DNA from: Armatimonadetes bacterium DC
GTDB taxonomy: Bacteria > Armatimonadota > Fimbriimonadia > Fimbriimonadales > GBS-DC
Direction of reading: 5' to 3'
NCBI GenBank assembly: GCA_001442985.1
Contig: LDYB01000016.1
Location: forward strand, 124,001 to 188,000
Length of the DNA stretch: 64,000 nucleotides
This document shows positions 23,799 through 34,775 of the stretch, in pieces. A program made the translations under genes and the position numbers. Each line of letters opens with the position of its first letter. The stretch's first letter is position 1. Under the pieces are notes generated by a model. It searched no databases and had not been told where the DNA came from. It saw only the letters and a program-made list of their open reading frames with translations.

Positions 23799-24368
23799 TC
23801 AAGGGTGCGCCAGTTCAAACCGCTCCAGTTCGGTGTAGCGCGAACCCTGCGGGGTCAGTTCGCTGAGCATCAGGCTGATATGCGAGGCTTCGTAGGCGCC
23901 GAACAGGTGATTTTTTCGCGGCTCCACCTGCATCAGCAGGCGCTTCGCCAGATCGCTCTGCCCTTCCTTGATTCGGGCTAAAGTGATATGGGCATGGAAC
24001 GGCTTGCGTTCGGGCGTTTCCAGCAAGTTTTGCTGGAGGCGCTGCGCCAGTTGCGTGAGGGGTGCTGTGCCCTGCTCCACGCCTGACCACAGCACCTGCG
24101 GGCGGTTCCAGTTAGGAAACACGCCCAGCCCCTGCACTTGAATCGTGAAGGGGGCGACTTCGCTGCTCGCCTGCTGAACGGCTTCGCGGATGGCGCTCAG
24201 GCGCTCTTCGGGCTGCTCACCCAGAAAGAGCAGGGTGATGTGAAAGTTTTCGGGTGCGACCCAGCGCAGGGCGCGGTCAGGCAGGTGGCGCTTGAGCCGC
24301 GCCTGCTCCTGCGCCAGGCGATGCATCAGGTCAGGCGGTATCAGCACCGCCACAAACAGGCGCATCAT
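23799..24368 (-). CDS. thpR: RNA 2',3'-cyclic phosphodiesterase (2H family, 2'-5' RNA ligase)
   Basis: 189-residue 2H phosphoesterase that hydrolyses RNA 2',3'-cyclic phosphates and can ligate tRNA halves in vitro. The two HxT motifs are H-I-T in FHITLLFLG (about residue 43) and H-I-T in HAHITLAR (about 128), in the expected positions. The start codon overlaps the stop of cinA (ATGA), the usual thpR-cinA pairing in bacteria. A second ATG directly follows the first. It would be interesting to relate it to the RtcB ligase at 2772, since both act on 2',3'-cyclic phosphate ends. Confidence 0.9.
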   Translation of the reverse strand: MMRLFVAVLIPPDLMHRLAQEQARLKRHLPDRALRWVAPENFHITLLFLGEQPEERLSAIREAVQQASSEVAPFTIQVQGLGVFPNWNRPQVLWSGVEQGTAPLTQLAQRLQQNLLETPERKPFHAHITLARIKEGQSDLAKRLLMQVEPRKNHLFGAYEASHISLMLSELTPQGSRYTELERFELAHP

Positions 24369-25600
24369 GGGTTTCGCAAGCGTTCGTAGAGTTGCCAGAG
24401 GGCGAACTGCGTGGCGCGCCAGCGCACGGCGGCGCGGTCGCCCAGAAAAATCTGCCGGTAGACCGTCGTCTCGTGGGGGCTGCTGACGCCGATATAGACC
24501 AGCCCGACGGGCTTGTCGGGGGTGCCGCCGCCGGGTCCCGCAATCCCCGTGATGCCGATGCCCCAGTAGCTGCCGAGTCGCTGGCGCACGCCTTCCGCCA
24601 GCGCCCGCGCGGTCGGTTCGCTGACCGCGCCCACCGTCTCCAGCACTTCGGAGGGCACGCCTACCATGCTGTGCTTGACCGCATTACTGTAGGCGATAAT
24701 CCCGCCGAGAAACACTTCGGAGCTGCCGGGCACATCGGTGATGCGCTTGCCGAGCAGCCCGCCCGTGCAGGATTCGGCGACAGCGAGGCTTTCGCCCCGC
24801 TCGCGGAGGCGTTCCACCACCACCTGCTCCAGCGTGGTGTCGTCGGTCCCGTAGATAAAGCGTCCGAGCCGTTCGCGCACAGCGCGCTCCATTTGGGCAA
24901 TCAGGGTTTCGGCTTCGGCAGGCGAGTTCGCACGGGCGGTGATTCGGAAATGCACCTCGCCCAGTTTTGCCAGCGGTGCCAGCGTGGGGTTCTCGCTTCG
25001 AACCAGCTCACCCAGCGCGGCTTCGGCGTCCGATTCGCCAATCCCGCCCAGCCGCAGCACCCGCGAGCGAATCACCTGTCCCCCTGTGTGCTTCGCCAGC
25101 AGCGGAAGCACATAATCCTGTACCATCGGCTGGAACTCGTTGGGGGGTCCGGGCAGCGCGAGAATGAATTGCCCGTTTTTTTCGGCGTGCAGTCCGGGCG
25201 CTGTGCCGTTGGGGTTGGGAATGGGGCGTGCGGATGGCGGGCGCATCGCCTGACGCAGTTGCTGGGGCGTCGCCTCGCGCCCGCGCTGGGCGAACAGCTG
25301 GCGGATATGTTCCGCCAGCGCTTCATCCGTGATAAGCGGCTCGCCCAGCACCTGCGCTATCGCCTCGCGGGTGAGGTCGTCTTCGGTGGGACCCAGCCCG
25401 CCAATCGTTATCACGCCTTCCGTACGGCGAAGCGCGTCGCGCAGGGCGTCCACAAGGCGCTCCAGGTTATCCCCCACTGTAACCCGGCGATAGACGCTCA
25501 CCCCGATCTCGGCAAGGCGCGCCGACAGCCATGCCGCGTTGGTGTCTACAATCTGACCCAGCAGCAGCTCCGTGCCCACAGAGACAATCTCGACTCGCAT
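24365..25600 (-). CDS. cinA: CinA-family protein (nicotinamide-nucleotide amidase / damage-inducible)
   Basis: 411 residues with two domains. The N-terminal MoCF-biosynthesis/COG1058 domain starts MRVEIVSVGTELLLGQIVDTN and carries ITIGGLGPTEDDLTREA. The C-terminal PncC-type amidase domain (about 255-411) has SLAVAESCTGGLLGKRIT and YWGIGITGIAGPGGG. Such proteins process ADP-ribose and deamidate nicotinamide mononucleotide in pyridine-nucleotide salvage. The ATG at 25600 is chosen over one six codons upstream because family members begin at this point. Overlaps thpR. Confidence 0.93.
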   Translation of the reverse strand: MRVEIVSVGTELLLGQIVDTNAAWLSARLAEIGVSVYRRVTVGDNLERLVDALRDALRRTEGVITIGGLGPTEDDLTREAIAQVLGEPLITDEALAEHIRQLFAQRGREATPQQLRQAMRPPSARPIPNPNGTAPGLHAEKNGQFILALPGPPNEFQPMVQDYVLPLLAKHTGGQVIRSRVLRLGGIGESDAEAALGELVRSENPTLAPLAKLGEVHFRITARANSPAEAETLIAQMERAVRERLGRFIYGTDDTTLEQVVVERLRERGESLAVAESCTGGLLGKRITDVPGSSEVFLGGIIAYSNAVKHSMVGVPSEVLETVGAVSEPTARALAEGVRQRLGSYWGIGITGIAGPGGGTPDKPVGLVYIGVSSPHETTVYRQIFLGDRAAVRWRATQFALWQLYERLRNP

Positions 25601-25641
25601 GCGTTCACAGGGGGGCATCCCTTGCAGGGACGCCCACGCCC

Positions 25642-26724
25642 TTAAAAGTTTAGCATGCGCGAGACCTGAATCGGGAACTCCTCGGAGTAGGCAAAGTTGA
25701 ATCCGCCAATCCCGATGCCCGCTGTCCAGCCTGTGCGCGAAGCGTAGCCAGAACGCAACACCAGCGCACCGATTCGTTGCTCGTAGCCTGCACGAATCTC
25801 CGAGCGCCCCGCGTTATTGCCCACATCGATCAGGTCCAGCGCCCACACGCCGCCGCCAATCACCTCCATCGCGACGCCCAGATGGACGGAGCGCGTGAAG
25901 GGCTTCAATCGCACATTGTTGCCGTTGCGGTCGGTGGCATCGATGCGCAGGTCGGGCTCGATGAAGTTTTCAATTACCATCGCGTAGCTGGTGGTGCCAT
26001 CGGGCGCACGCCAGAGGAAGCCGAGATCCGCGGAGGTGGTGTTGAACTCCAGATAATCGCGCGTGCCCAGTTCGGCGGCGCGAAGAGCGTTCTGATTGTT
26101 CTGTAAGGCGTTCTGATCGGCGAAGTAGTGGGTGTAGAAGACCTTCAGGCTCCGCACGCGCGCGCCGACTGCCAGCTCGCCACCCTGAAAGTTGAAACGC
26201 GCCGCGCCTGTAATATCGGGCAGGCTGGCAACGCCCATCGCGATAATGTCGCCGCGTGCGTCGGCGGGGATAGCGTTCGGGTCGCCACTGGTACGCGCCC
26301 AGTTCTGAAGCGAGGCGTTGGGCAAGAGCCGCGCGTCGACAATCGCGCCTGCAGAAATCGCGAAGCCACTGAGAACCAGTCCAATATCGCCTGTAGCAAT
26401 CAGGCGTGTGTCCTCGCGGGCGTATTTGCGCAACAGTGCCGCTGCGGTATTGAGGTCTGCAATACTGCCCTGACGAAACTCCAGGTCGTCTATCAGGTTG
26501 CCGAGGCTCGCGCCTTTCGTGGTGAAGTCAAAACTGCCCAGCCCGAACCGCACGCCTTTGACATACGCCGCAAGCGCGGGATTCTGGTACATCTGGGCGC
26601 CGGGGTTGCGAACTATCGCCAATCCTGCACCGCCCATGCCTGTGGAAGGAGAGCCGCTGAAAGAGATGTCCGCCCACAGACTAACAGCGCTGATGCCAAT
26701 CAGAAGGGTCAATACCTTTCGCAT
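25642..26724 (-). CDS. Outer-membrane beta-barrel protein, TraF-like
   Basis: 360 residues. Signal peptide cleaved after about residue 18 (MRKVLTLLIGISAVSLWA), then the conserved opening SGSPSTGMGGAGLAIVRNPGAQMYQNPAL seen in exported barrel proteins related to the TraF/PorV/OmpP1 group. The remainder alternates hydrophobic and polar residues as in beta-strands and ends in an aromatic Phe, the outer-membrane insertion signal. The ligand is unknown. The start has GGAGG 8 bases upstream. Supports a diderm envelope. It is 54 bases downstream of the DUF58 gene, read in the opposite order on the same strand. Confidence 0.7.
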   Translation of the reverse strand: MRKVLTLLIGISAVSLWADISFSGSPSTGMGGAGLAIVRNPGAQMYQNPALAAYVKGVRFGLGSFDFTTKGASLGNLIDDLEFRQGSIADLNTAAALLRKYAREDTRLIATGDIGLVLSGFAISAGAIVDARLLPNASLQNWARTSGDPNAIPADARGDIIAMGVASLPDITGAARFNFQGGELAVGARVRSLKVFYTHYFADQNALQNNQNALRAAELGTRDYLEFNTTSADLGFLWRAPDGTTSYAMVIENFIEPDLRIDATDRNGNNVRLKPFTRSVHLGVAMEVIGGGVWALDLIDVGNNAGRSEIRAGYEQRIGALVLRSGYASRTGWTAGIGIGGFNFAYSEEFPIQVSRMLNF

Positions 26725-26778
26725 CGCAAAAACCTCCTGATTTTTTATTATGGCGTTCCAAATCGTTTTCCTGTAGAG

Positions 26779-28089
26779 TTAGATTCCGCCCCGTGTTTTC
26801 ACCTGCATGTAGTAGTTCACCAGGTCAGCAACAAGGGTTTCAGGAGCCGAATCGATGGCGTGAACCCCCATGCGTTCTAAGGTGCGAATGGCAGCGAAGC
26901 GATCGGTCAGCACCTGCGTGGAAATCGCGCGGCGGTAGAGCATCTGGGGGTTCTCAGGCAGTTGCTGGCTCCAGGCACGCAGGCGCGGGTCCGCGACGGT
27001 TACCACGACACAGAGGTGCTGTTTGCGTAGCGCACCCACTGCGTGCAACAACATCCGCGAGGAGTCGGGGTCTATCAGGTCGGTAAAAAAGACCATCAGG
27101 GAGCGTTTGCGCCAGCGTCGGGCAAGATAGGTAACGGCATAGAGGTAATCGGGTTCCACAAGGCGGGGCTGGACGGCGTGCAGGCGTTCGGTGAGGTGGG
27201 CGACCTGCGCCCGCCCTCGCTGGGGCGGTAGGAATTGATCCACCTCGTCCGCGAACACCATCGCGCCCACCTTGTCGTCCATCTGCACCGCCACATAAGC
27301 AAGCATCAGCGCCGTGTTCAACACCGTATCGAACTTGCGCATGCCCTCCACTTCGGCGAGCATGTTGCGCCCTGCATCGAGCAGCAGCAGGATGTTCTGA
27401 CTGCGTTCGGTTTGATAGTCGCGCACAATCAGCTTGCCGCGTCGGGCGGTGGCGTTCCAGTCAATCTTGCGGAACTCGTCGTCGGGGGTGTATTCGCGGA
27501 GTGATTCAAACTCCGAGCCAATCCCGCGCAGGCGGTACTGGCGGAACCCCATCTGCCGCAGCAGCCCTCGGTGGCGGAGCAGGTCATACTCGCGCATCTG
27601 GAGCAGGTTGGGGTACACGGGCACGCGCTCGCGGGCGGGCAGGCGGTAGGTCTGCGCCACCAGCCGCAGGCGCCCCTCCACCCGCAGGAAAATATCTTCA
27701 AAGCGCGCTTCACCCCGATAGCGCGGGGTGAGATGATAAGCCACTGTGGTGGGGTGGTTCGGGAGGAGTTTCACTGCGAACTCGCGGGTGTCCCATTCCA
27801 TGTCGGGGGGCGGTTCATCGCGCAGGCGGGCGTAGCGGGGCGCAGCGAGGGTATGCTCCAGCACAATCTCAACCCGGTTGCGTGCCCCCAGCGATAGCAC
27901 ATGGTCGTGCTGGCGTCGCACCTGAAACGCGCGGGGCGTGGGCAGGGTCAGCACATCCACCAGCACCAGCACGGCGACCATCCCATCCACCGCCACCGCG
28001 CCCCATAATAACGGCGGGTGGGCTACTGCCAGCAACGCCAGTAGCCCACCGAAGCCAAACAGCACCCAGCAGCGTGGGAGCAGAATCAT
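26779..28089 (-). CDS. DUF58 / von Willebrand-like domain membrane protein
   Basis: 436 residues. Two N-terminal membrane segments (about 4-50), then a beta-rich region and the DUF58 signature GIGSEFESLREYTPDDEFRKIDWNATARRGKLIVRDYQ, followed by a vWA-like fold with LLLDAGRNM in place of a full MIDAS DxSxS. In most bacteria DUF58 proteins work with a MoxR AAA+ ATPase in metal or complex assembly; no MoxR gene is adjacent here. It is the upstream member of a minus-strand pair with the barrel gene at 25642. Confidence 0.88.
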   Translation of the reverse strand: MILLPRCWVLFGFGGLLALLAVAHPPLLWGAVAVDGMVAVLVLVDVLTLPTPRAFQVRRQHDHVLSLGARNRVEIVLEHTLAAPRYARLRDEPPPDMEWDTREFAVKLLPNHPTTVAYHLTPRYRGEARFEDIFLRVEGRLRLVAQTYRLPARERVPVYPNLLQMREYDLLRHRGLLRQMGFRQYRLRGIGSEFESLREYTPDDEFRKIDWNATARRGKLIVRDYQTERSQNILLLLDAGRNMLAEVEGMRKFDTVLNTALMLAYVAVQMDDKVGAMVFADEVDQFLPPQRGRAQVAHLTERLHAVQPRLVEPDYLYAVTYLARRWRKRSLMVFFTDLIDPDSSRMLLHAVGALRKQHLCVVVTVADPRLRAWSQQLPENPQMLYRRAISTQVLTDRFAAIRTLERMGVHAIDSAPETLVADLVNYYMQVKTRGGI

Positions 28090-28114
28090 CGTTTGCTCAG
28101 CCGCTCATCCTCCC

Positions 28115-28978
28115 TTACGGGTAGAGCGGGCGATAGCACTTGCCGAGGTTATCCTCATCCACCACGCCTTCCAGCTCGTAGCGGCAGGGCACCGGCGCCG
28201 TCTGACCACACCGCCGCAGGTAGGGACCCTCCCCAAGGCACCAGGGGCGTGCAGGAAGCGCTCGCTGATAGCCCGCCAGATAGTTATACTCACAGTTGGG
28301 GCGATCCTGGCGCGTCTTCACCACTTTGGCGTGCCCGTCGGCGAAGTTGGTCATCACCAGCCCCTGATGGCGCCCCTGAACGGCGGTGTCAATCAATCCC
28401 ATGCCGATTACCGAGCCGCAGCTCCCGTTGAAAACCACCACGAGATGCGCATCAAACACGATGCTGGTCTCGGCGGGGAAGGGCAATTGCGCCAGTTTCG
28501 CGGAGGGCTTGGGGTTCGTGCGCCAGCTTGTGTTGAGCGGGTGGTCTCCCGGCATCGCGACTTCAAAGTTGAACATATAGCTCAGCTCGCGCATCTCGCT
28601 ACATTCGCCGCCGGGGGCACCGATACCCGATAGCCCGCGTGCGCCGTCGTGGAAGTTCAGTGGCTGGGAATCGGAAGGACAGCGCAAAATATCCTTGTTG
28701 CGCATGTACGGCAGCACGGCGGTCATCATGGTATATTCGCACTCCGTCCCCGCCTGATTGCGCGAGCGGTAGATCGCTATCGGGAACTGCTCGTCATAGT
28801 CCTGCAGATACATCTGGACGGCGGTAGCAAGGTTGCGTCCGTTGTTCAAACACTGGGTCTGGCGCGCTTTCTCACGCGCTTGCGCAAACACTGGGAAAAG
28901 AATCGCCGCTAAGATGGCGATAATCGCGATTACGACCAGCAGCTCAATCAGTGTAAAACCCCTGCTTCGTTGCCGCAT
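28115..28978 (-). CDS. Type IV prepilin-like protein with H-x9-DG motif (DUF1559-like)
   Basis: 287-residue pseudopilin. A short basic leader MRQRSRG is followed by the prepilin cleavage site and helix [20 protein letters not shown]. Near the C-terminus H-x9-DG is present ([12 protein letters not shown]). Such proteins occur in large numbers in Armatimonadota and Planctomycetes and are thought to be surface pseudopilins. Start chosen at ATG 28978 because GGAGG lies 9 bases upstream; the ATG three codons earlier touches the ribosome site. There are no prepilin peptidase or assembly genes nearby. Confidence 0.9.
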   Translation of the reverse strand: MRQRSRGFTLIELLVVIAIIAILAAILFPVFAQAREKARQTQCLNNGRNLATAVQMYLQDYDEQFPIAIYRSRNQAGTECEYTMMTAVLPYMRNKDILRCPSDSQPLNFHDGARGLSGIGAPGGECSEMRELSYMFNFEVAMPGDHPLNTSWRTNPKPSAKLAQLPFPAETSIVFDAHLVVVFNGSCGSVIGMGLIDTAVQGRHQGLVMTNFADGHAKVVKTRQDRPNCEYNYLAGYQRALPARPWCLGEGPYLRRCGQTAPVPCRYELEGVVDEDNLGKCYRPLYP

Positions 28979-29060
28979 TGTTGTCATCCTCCACAGTGAG
29001 TGGTGCTTATTTTGTACGCCGGAGAGCGCACAAATCCTGCTGACAATTTTGACTGGATGG

Positions 29061-29846
29061 TCAGTCATTTCGTTCCCTTATGTCAATTCCCTGCTGTTTT
29101 AGCAGTTCCCGGAGTCGCTTGAGTTCTGCCTCTGCTCTTTCAGCGCGTCGGCGTTCGGTTTCCAGCTGTTTCTGGGCTTGCTCGGCTTCCATCTGCGCCG
29201 CCTCGGCACTGGTGGGAACAAGGGCGCCGTCGCGCGTGTAGAGCCGCAACCATGGGAATCGCCACTGCCGATATTCGCCTTCCCAGATGCCCAGCCAAGC
29301 GCCCAGCACCTCGCTCCAGAGCCAGCCATGCTCATTCGGCTGCTTCTGTTCATAGTGACCGTTGTGCAGCTCGAACCCGACCAGCTCGTGCTGGGTGGGG
29401 TCAAACCAGAAATATTCCTCCGTGCGGAACACCTGCTCGTAGAGGCGTTTCTTTTCGGTTTTGTCCTGTCGCGCCGTGCTGGGCGAGAGGAACTCGATAA
29501 TTAAATCGGGGTAGCGCCCCCCCTCCTCCCACACAATCCACGACTTGCGGAACTTCGTGCCGTCCACGCCCTTGACCACGAAAAAGTCGGGTCCTTTGTA
29601 GATGGGGCGGTTCTCTATCACGCTCTTGGCTTGCTCGGTACTATAATAAATGAAGATATTGCCGCTTGCGAAGTAGTCGGTGCGGTCGCGCCAGAGCGAC
29701 GACACCACATCAATCAGCAGATGGAGTTGAAACATATTCCACGCCTCTTCCATCGGCCACCCATCCTCGTCAGGCAGGTCGGTCGGTGGGAGTGTGAGGT
29801 CTAACTCCGGGATGTATCGGGATTGGGTTGCCGATTTGGCAAGCAT
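29061..29846 (-). CDS. Uma2-family (DUF820) nuclease-fold protein with coiled-coil tail
   Basis: 261 residues. Uma2/DUF820 proteins have a PD-(D/E)xK nuclease fold. Seen: [39 protein letters not shown] (acidic and Lys residues of the fold) and EYFWFDP. Residues about 215-261 are a charged helix with heptad-like pattern ([20 protein letters not shown]), common in cyanobacterial and Armatimonadota members. Biological function unknown. A GGG-TATCAT box lies 17 bases upstream and a G-rich stretch is before the ATG. Confidence 0.88.
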   Translation of the reverse strand: MLAKSATQSRYIPELDLTLPPTDLPDEDGWPMEEAWNMFQLHLLIDVVSSLWRDRTDYFASGNIFIYYSTEQAKSVIENRPIYKGPDFFVVKGVDGTKFRKSWIVWEEGGRYPDLIIEFLSPSTARQDKTEKKRLYEQVFRTEEYFWFDPTQHELVGFELHNGHYEQKQPNEHGWLWSEVLGAWLGIWEGEYRQWRFPWLRLYTRDGALVPTSAEAAQMEAEQAQKQLETERRRAERAEAELKRLRELLKQQGIDIRERND

Positions 29847-29863
29847 AAGAACCCCCTCGACTC

Positions 29864-29869
29864 ATGATA
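29864..29869 (-). promoter_or_regulatory. -10 box (GGG-TATCAT) of the Uma2 gene at 29061
   Basis: TATCAT preceded by GGG, 17 bases before the ATG at 29846. Confidence 0.45.
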
Positions 29870-29871
29870 CC

Positions 29872-30903
29872 CTAATCATAAGAAAACTCATCAAACGCGC
29901 GGTAGCTGCCCGTATGCTCTTTGACCAGCTGGCGCAGGAGGTCATTCAGCAAGGAGCTGGCGCCGAAGCGGAACCGTTCGGGGGTGAGCCAGTCGGGTCC
30001 GAGGGTTTCGTTCACCAGCACGAGATAGCGGATGGCATCTTTCGCGGTGCGGATGCCGCCTGCAGGTTTCATGCCGACGGCGCGTCCTGTAGCGTCATAG
30101 TAATCGCGAATGGCTTCCAGCATCACCAGCGTGGTGGGGAGCGTCGCCGCGGGCTGGATTTTGCCGGTGCTGGTCTTGATGAAATCGGCTCCCGCCATCA
30201 GGGCAATAAAAGAGGCTTTGCGAATGGCGTCGTAGCTGCCCAGCTCGCCCGTTTCCAGAATCACCTTGAGATGCACCCGTTCGCCGCAGGCGTCCTTGAC
30301 GCGCACAATCTCGTCGTACACGCGCCGATAGTCGCCCGACAGGAAGGCGTTGCGGTTGATGACCATATCAATCTCGTCGGCGCCTTCCCGAATCGCCCAT
30401 TTGACATCTGCCAGACGCAGGGCGAAGGGGTATTGCCCCGATGGGAAGGCTGTGCCGACCGCCGCGACTTTGATATTCGTGCCTTCCAGAGCCTGCTTCG
30501 CAACTGCAATCAGGTTCGGGTAGACACATACCGCCGCGACGCTGGGCACCTGCAACTCTTCGCGGGAGGGCATGCCTTCGCGCGGGGTGTAGGGGTTGCG
30601 TGCGCGGGCGCACAGACGGCGCACTTTTTCGGGCGTGTCGGCGCCCTCCAGCGTCGTGAGGTCGCACATCGCAATCGCGAGGCGCAGGGCATAGGCTTTG
30701 CTGGACTTTTTGATGCTCCGCTTGCTGAGCCACTCGCAACGGGCTTCCAGTTCATAAGTGTTCACGGGCAGGATCGCGTTCCACACCCTGCCGCGCGGGG
30801 GGATTAATCGTCGCACCGCACGGCGGTCGGTGGGGTCTATCGCCCCCAGGCGGGCAAGGAGGTCGCCCTCCAGACGCTTCGGACGCTCTAAGATGGCTGG
30901 CAT
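29872..30903 (-). CDS. deoC: Deoxyribose-phosphate aldolase (long form)
   Basis: Class I aldolase that splits 2-deoxyribose 5-phosphate into glyceraldehyde 3-phosphate and acetaldehyde in deoxynucleoside catabolism. 343 residues, about 90 more than E. coli DeoC, the extra part mainly at the N-terminus, as in the longer eukaryote-like/actinobacterial group. Schiff-base lysine K243 in FIKTSTGK, and the proton-relay lysine K279 in GMKPAGGIRT; EIDMVINRNAF is also conserved. The TATAAT box is 11 bases before the ATG. The 3' end lies 25 bases from the Uma2 start and overlaps its -10 box region. Confidence 0.93.
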   Translation of the reverse strand: MPAILERPKRLEGDLLARLGAIDPTDRRAVRRLIPPRGRVWNAILPVNTYELEARCEWLSKRSIKKSSKAYALRLAIAMCDLTTLEGADTPEKVRRLCARARNPYTPREGMPSREELQVPSVAAVCVYPNLIAVAKQALEGTNIKVAAVGTAFPSGQYPFALRLADVKWAIREGADEIDMVINRNAFLSGDYRRVYDEIVRVKDACGERVHLKVILETGELGSYDAIRKASFIALMAGADFIKTSTGKIQPAATLPTTLVMLEAIRDYYDATGRAVGMKPAGGIRTAKDAIRYLVLVNETLGPDWLTPERFRFGASSLLNDLLRQLVKEHTGSYRAFDEFSYD

Positions 30904-30914
30904 CGTCAGACTCT

Positions 30915-30920
30915 ATTATA
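30915..30920 (-). promoter_or_regulatory. -10 box (TATAAT) of deoC
   Basis: TATAAT 11 bases before the ATG at 30903; preceded by AGA, not GG, the one exception to the GG rule in this window. Leaderless mRNA predicted. Confidence 0.6.
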
Positions 30921-30943
30921 TCTCGATTCGCCGAATCCTGCTG

Positions 30944-32431
<1,488 letters not shown>

Positions 32432-32438
32432 GCAGGGC

Positions 32439-32444
32439 ATGATA
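32439..32444 (-). promoter_or_regulatory. -10 box (GG-TATCAT) of the S1P-lyase-like gene
   Basis: TATCAT preceded by AGG, 7 bases before the ATG at 32431; leaderless mRNA predicted. Confidence 0.5.
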
Positions 32445-32501
32445 CCTGAACCTGCATAGCCTCTCGAAAAACTACCTGTGATTCCGACAATACGCTATGG
32501 A

Positions 32502-32867
32502 ATGCGGATTCTGGTGGTGGACGACGAGCCGATGGTGCAATTCCTGCTCCAGCAATTTTTAACCGATGCGGGGTATGAGGTAGACCTCGCAAACAACGGG
32601 TGCGAGGCAGTTCAATACCTCCAGACCTGCACCTACGATCTCGTGTTGACCGATGTGCATATGCCTTACATGAACGGCGATACGCTCGTCGCCTGGATGC
32701 GCGAGAACCGCGTTCCCACACCGATTGTGGTGATGGACAGCTATCCCGAAGCGTTTCTGGAGAAGACGCCTGCTGAATGGGTGTTCGCCGTGCTTGCGAA
32801 GCCCTTTGACCTGAGCGAGGTCCGGCAGATTCTCCATCAGCTCGGGAAGGTTCCGTTAAGGAGGTAA
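32502..32867 (+). CDS. Stand-alone response-regulator receiver
   Basis: 121-residue receiver without an output domain. Acidic pocket DDE (7-9), phospho-acceptor D51 in LVLTDVHMPYMNG, and Lys in LAKPF. The conserved Thr/Ser position (VVMDSYPE) is shifted, so switch chemistry may differ. The ATG at 32502 begins the receiver fold directly (MRILVVDDEP); a GTG eight codons earlier is less likely. It opens a four-gene operon: only 3 bases separate it from the TonB receptor, and the AGGAGG site of that gene overlaps its last codons. Likely partner of the histidine kinase three genes later. Confidence 0.88.
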   Translation: MRILVVDDEPMVQFLLQQFLTDAGYEVDLANNGCEAVQYLQTCTYDLVLTDVHMPYMNGDTLVAWMRENRVPTPIVVMDSYPEAFLEKTPAEWVFAVLAKPFDLSEVRQILHQLGKVPLRR

Positions 32868-32870
32868 GAA

Positions 32871-34763
32871 ATGCGAGCTTTGTTTGTGGCAGGGTGCTTG
32901 ACGGGGATCACACTGGCAGGCACTGCGCAACGCACTTCGGAAACGGCGGAGTGGTTGTTTGCTGACCCGCAGGAGGTGGTGCAGACCGCCACCCGCACGG
33001 AGCGCACCGTCTACGAATCGTTTACCACAGTGCGCGTGCTGACACGGCGTGAGATTGAGCTTTCGGGAGCGCAGAATCTGCATGAGCTGTTGAGCCGTAT
33101 GGTGGTGGACTTTGAGGCGCAGGAAGGCTCTTTGCATAACCTCCTCAGCACGCGCGGAACCTACAGCGCCTCCGAATTCAACGAGCGCACACTCTTCCTG
33201 ATGGATGGCATGCCCCTCAACGACGCGATTCTGGGCAACTTCTCGCCGATGTCGATTGGCACCCACGATATTGAGCGCGTGGAGGTGGCGTTTGGACCTG
33301 GCTCTGCGATGTACGGACCGAACGCCTTTGCAGGGGTGGTGAACCTCATCACGCGCCGCAAGGCGGGCGAAACCGCCCCGTCGTTTTTCAGCGGGTTCGC
33401 AGAGCGGGGGGGCTACCTGACCTCGGCGCGCTGGGCGTCGCCGAACTCCCCACTGAAGGTGCAAGCCTCCTTCTGGCGCGACCCGGGCAGCAACCGTCTC
33501 CAGAACAACGACACAATCGTGCGCTCGCTCATCGCAAACTGGAGCCAGAAACGCGCCCAGCACCAGTGGAACCTGCTGTATGGCTATGTGGATATGGATC
33601 GCGGGAGCGTGGGCATGCGCTACGGCGTGTTTCCCACCCCGCATGACCGCTGGCAAAGCCGCATGCACTACTGGACGCTGGAATGGAGTTCAGGGGAGGC
33701 ACGCAAGCACATCTGGCGTTTTTACGGCTCCACAGGCGATTTAGACCTGTTGCGCACGCAGCCGCCCACCTTCGCGCTGAACACGCGCACGACACGCGCT
33801 TTTGACCAGACGATGGCGGGGTTAGAGACCTTCTGGCAGTGGGGTTCTCCAAAAGCACAGTATCTGGGTGGTGCGGACTATCGCTATACCTCTGTTCGGA
33901 GCGCCAATCATCTGGGCGGGAGCCATTCGGCGACGAATCTCGCGTTTTTCCTGCAAGGTGAATGGCAGGTTGGGCGGTGGCGTCCGATCGCAGGCGCACG
34001 CTACGACACGCACTCCATCTACGGGAGCCAGTTCAGCCCACGGCTGGGGTTCACCTATCAGTTGAACAGCCAGAACATCCTGCGCGCCTCGTGGGGGCAC
34101 GCCTTCCGCGCGCCCAGCTTTGTGGAACTCTACCTCACCAATTTCCCGCTCTGGACGCCCGTGTGGGACGGCAACAACTGGATTGCCGTGCCCTACCAGA
34201 TTGAAGGCAATCCCAACCTGAAGCCCGAGAAGATACAGGCGTTTGAACTCGGATGGAAGTACGCGGGTACGGGACTTCGCTGGGATGTGGCTTACTTCCG
34301 CCAGAGCCTCAGCGATATGGTGACGGTGTTCCTGCGCGATCCAAACCAGCCCTGGTTACGGCAGTTCAACAACCTTTACGCCTTCACGATTGAAGGCTGG
34401 AGTGCAGAGGTCGGCTGGAAGCTCGCTCCTCAAACCGACCTCACGCTTGCTTACATGCAGCTGGACTATGGCGGTCGCGTCGAACAGGACTATCGCCCTG
34501 CCCGGGACCGTGCCGTGATTCGTATTGCCCACTGGAACGAAAAGGGCTGGAGCGGACAGCTGGCTTTCGTCTATCCCGCGATGCGACTGGGGTATACAGA
34601 CGCTTATGCGTGGAACAGCTTCCTCACCCTGATTTATCGCTCCGATTCGCGCACGCGCTGGAACCTGCGCATCGACAACCTGTTTAACACGCCCACAGAG
34701 CTGGCACGCTGGGTGCCTGGCGGGGGGCGCACGATATGGCTCACACTACAACGCGACTGGTGA
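32871..34763 (+). CDS. TonB-dependent outer-membrane receptor
   Basis: 630 residues. Signal peptide (about 1-18), then a plug domain (about 45-165: VVQTATRTERTVYESFTTV, RGTYSASEFNERTLFLMDGMPLND, ERVEVAFGPGSAMYGPNAFAGVVNLIT) and a 22-strand-type barrel ending in LTLQRDW, with a terminal aromatic residue. Such receptors import vitamins, metal chelates or glycans with TonB energy. No obvious N-terminal TonB box with known specificity is seen. Its location between a receiver and a substrate-binding protein/histidine kinase suggests coupled transport and sensing of one ligand. Confidence 0.93.
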   Translation: MRALFVAGCLTGITLAGTAQRTSETAEWLFADPQEVVQTATRTERTVYESFTTVRVLTRREIELSGAQNLHELLSRMVVDFEAQEGSLHNLLSTRGTYSASEFNERTLFLMDGMPLNDAILGNFSPMSIGTHDIERVEVAFGPGSAMYGPNAFAGVVNLITRRKAGETAPSFFSGFAERGGYLTSARWASPNSPLKVQASFWRDPGSNRLQNNDTIVRSLIANWSQKRAQHQWNLLYGYVDMDRGSVGMRYGVFPTPHDRWQSRMHYWTLEWSSGEARKHIWRFYGSTGDLDLLRTQPPTFALNTRTTRAFDQTMAGLETFWQWGSPKAQYLGGADYRYTSVRSANHLGGSHSATNLAFFLQGEWQVGRWRPIAGARYDTHSIYGSQFSPRLGFTYQLNSQNILRASWGHAFRAPSFVELYLTNFPLWTPVWDGNNWIAVPYQIEGNPNLKPEKIQAFELGWKYAGTGLRWDVAYFRQSLSDMVTVFLRDPNQPWLRQFNNLYAFTIEGWSAEVGWKLAPQTDLTLAYMQLDYGGRVEQDYRPARDRAVIRIAHWNEKGWSGQLAFVYPAMRLGYTDAYAWNSFLTLIYRSDSRTRWNLRIDNLFNTPTELARWVPGGGRTIWLTLQRDW

Positions 34764-34775
34764 AGCAGGCAGGCT

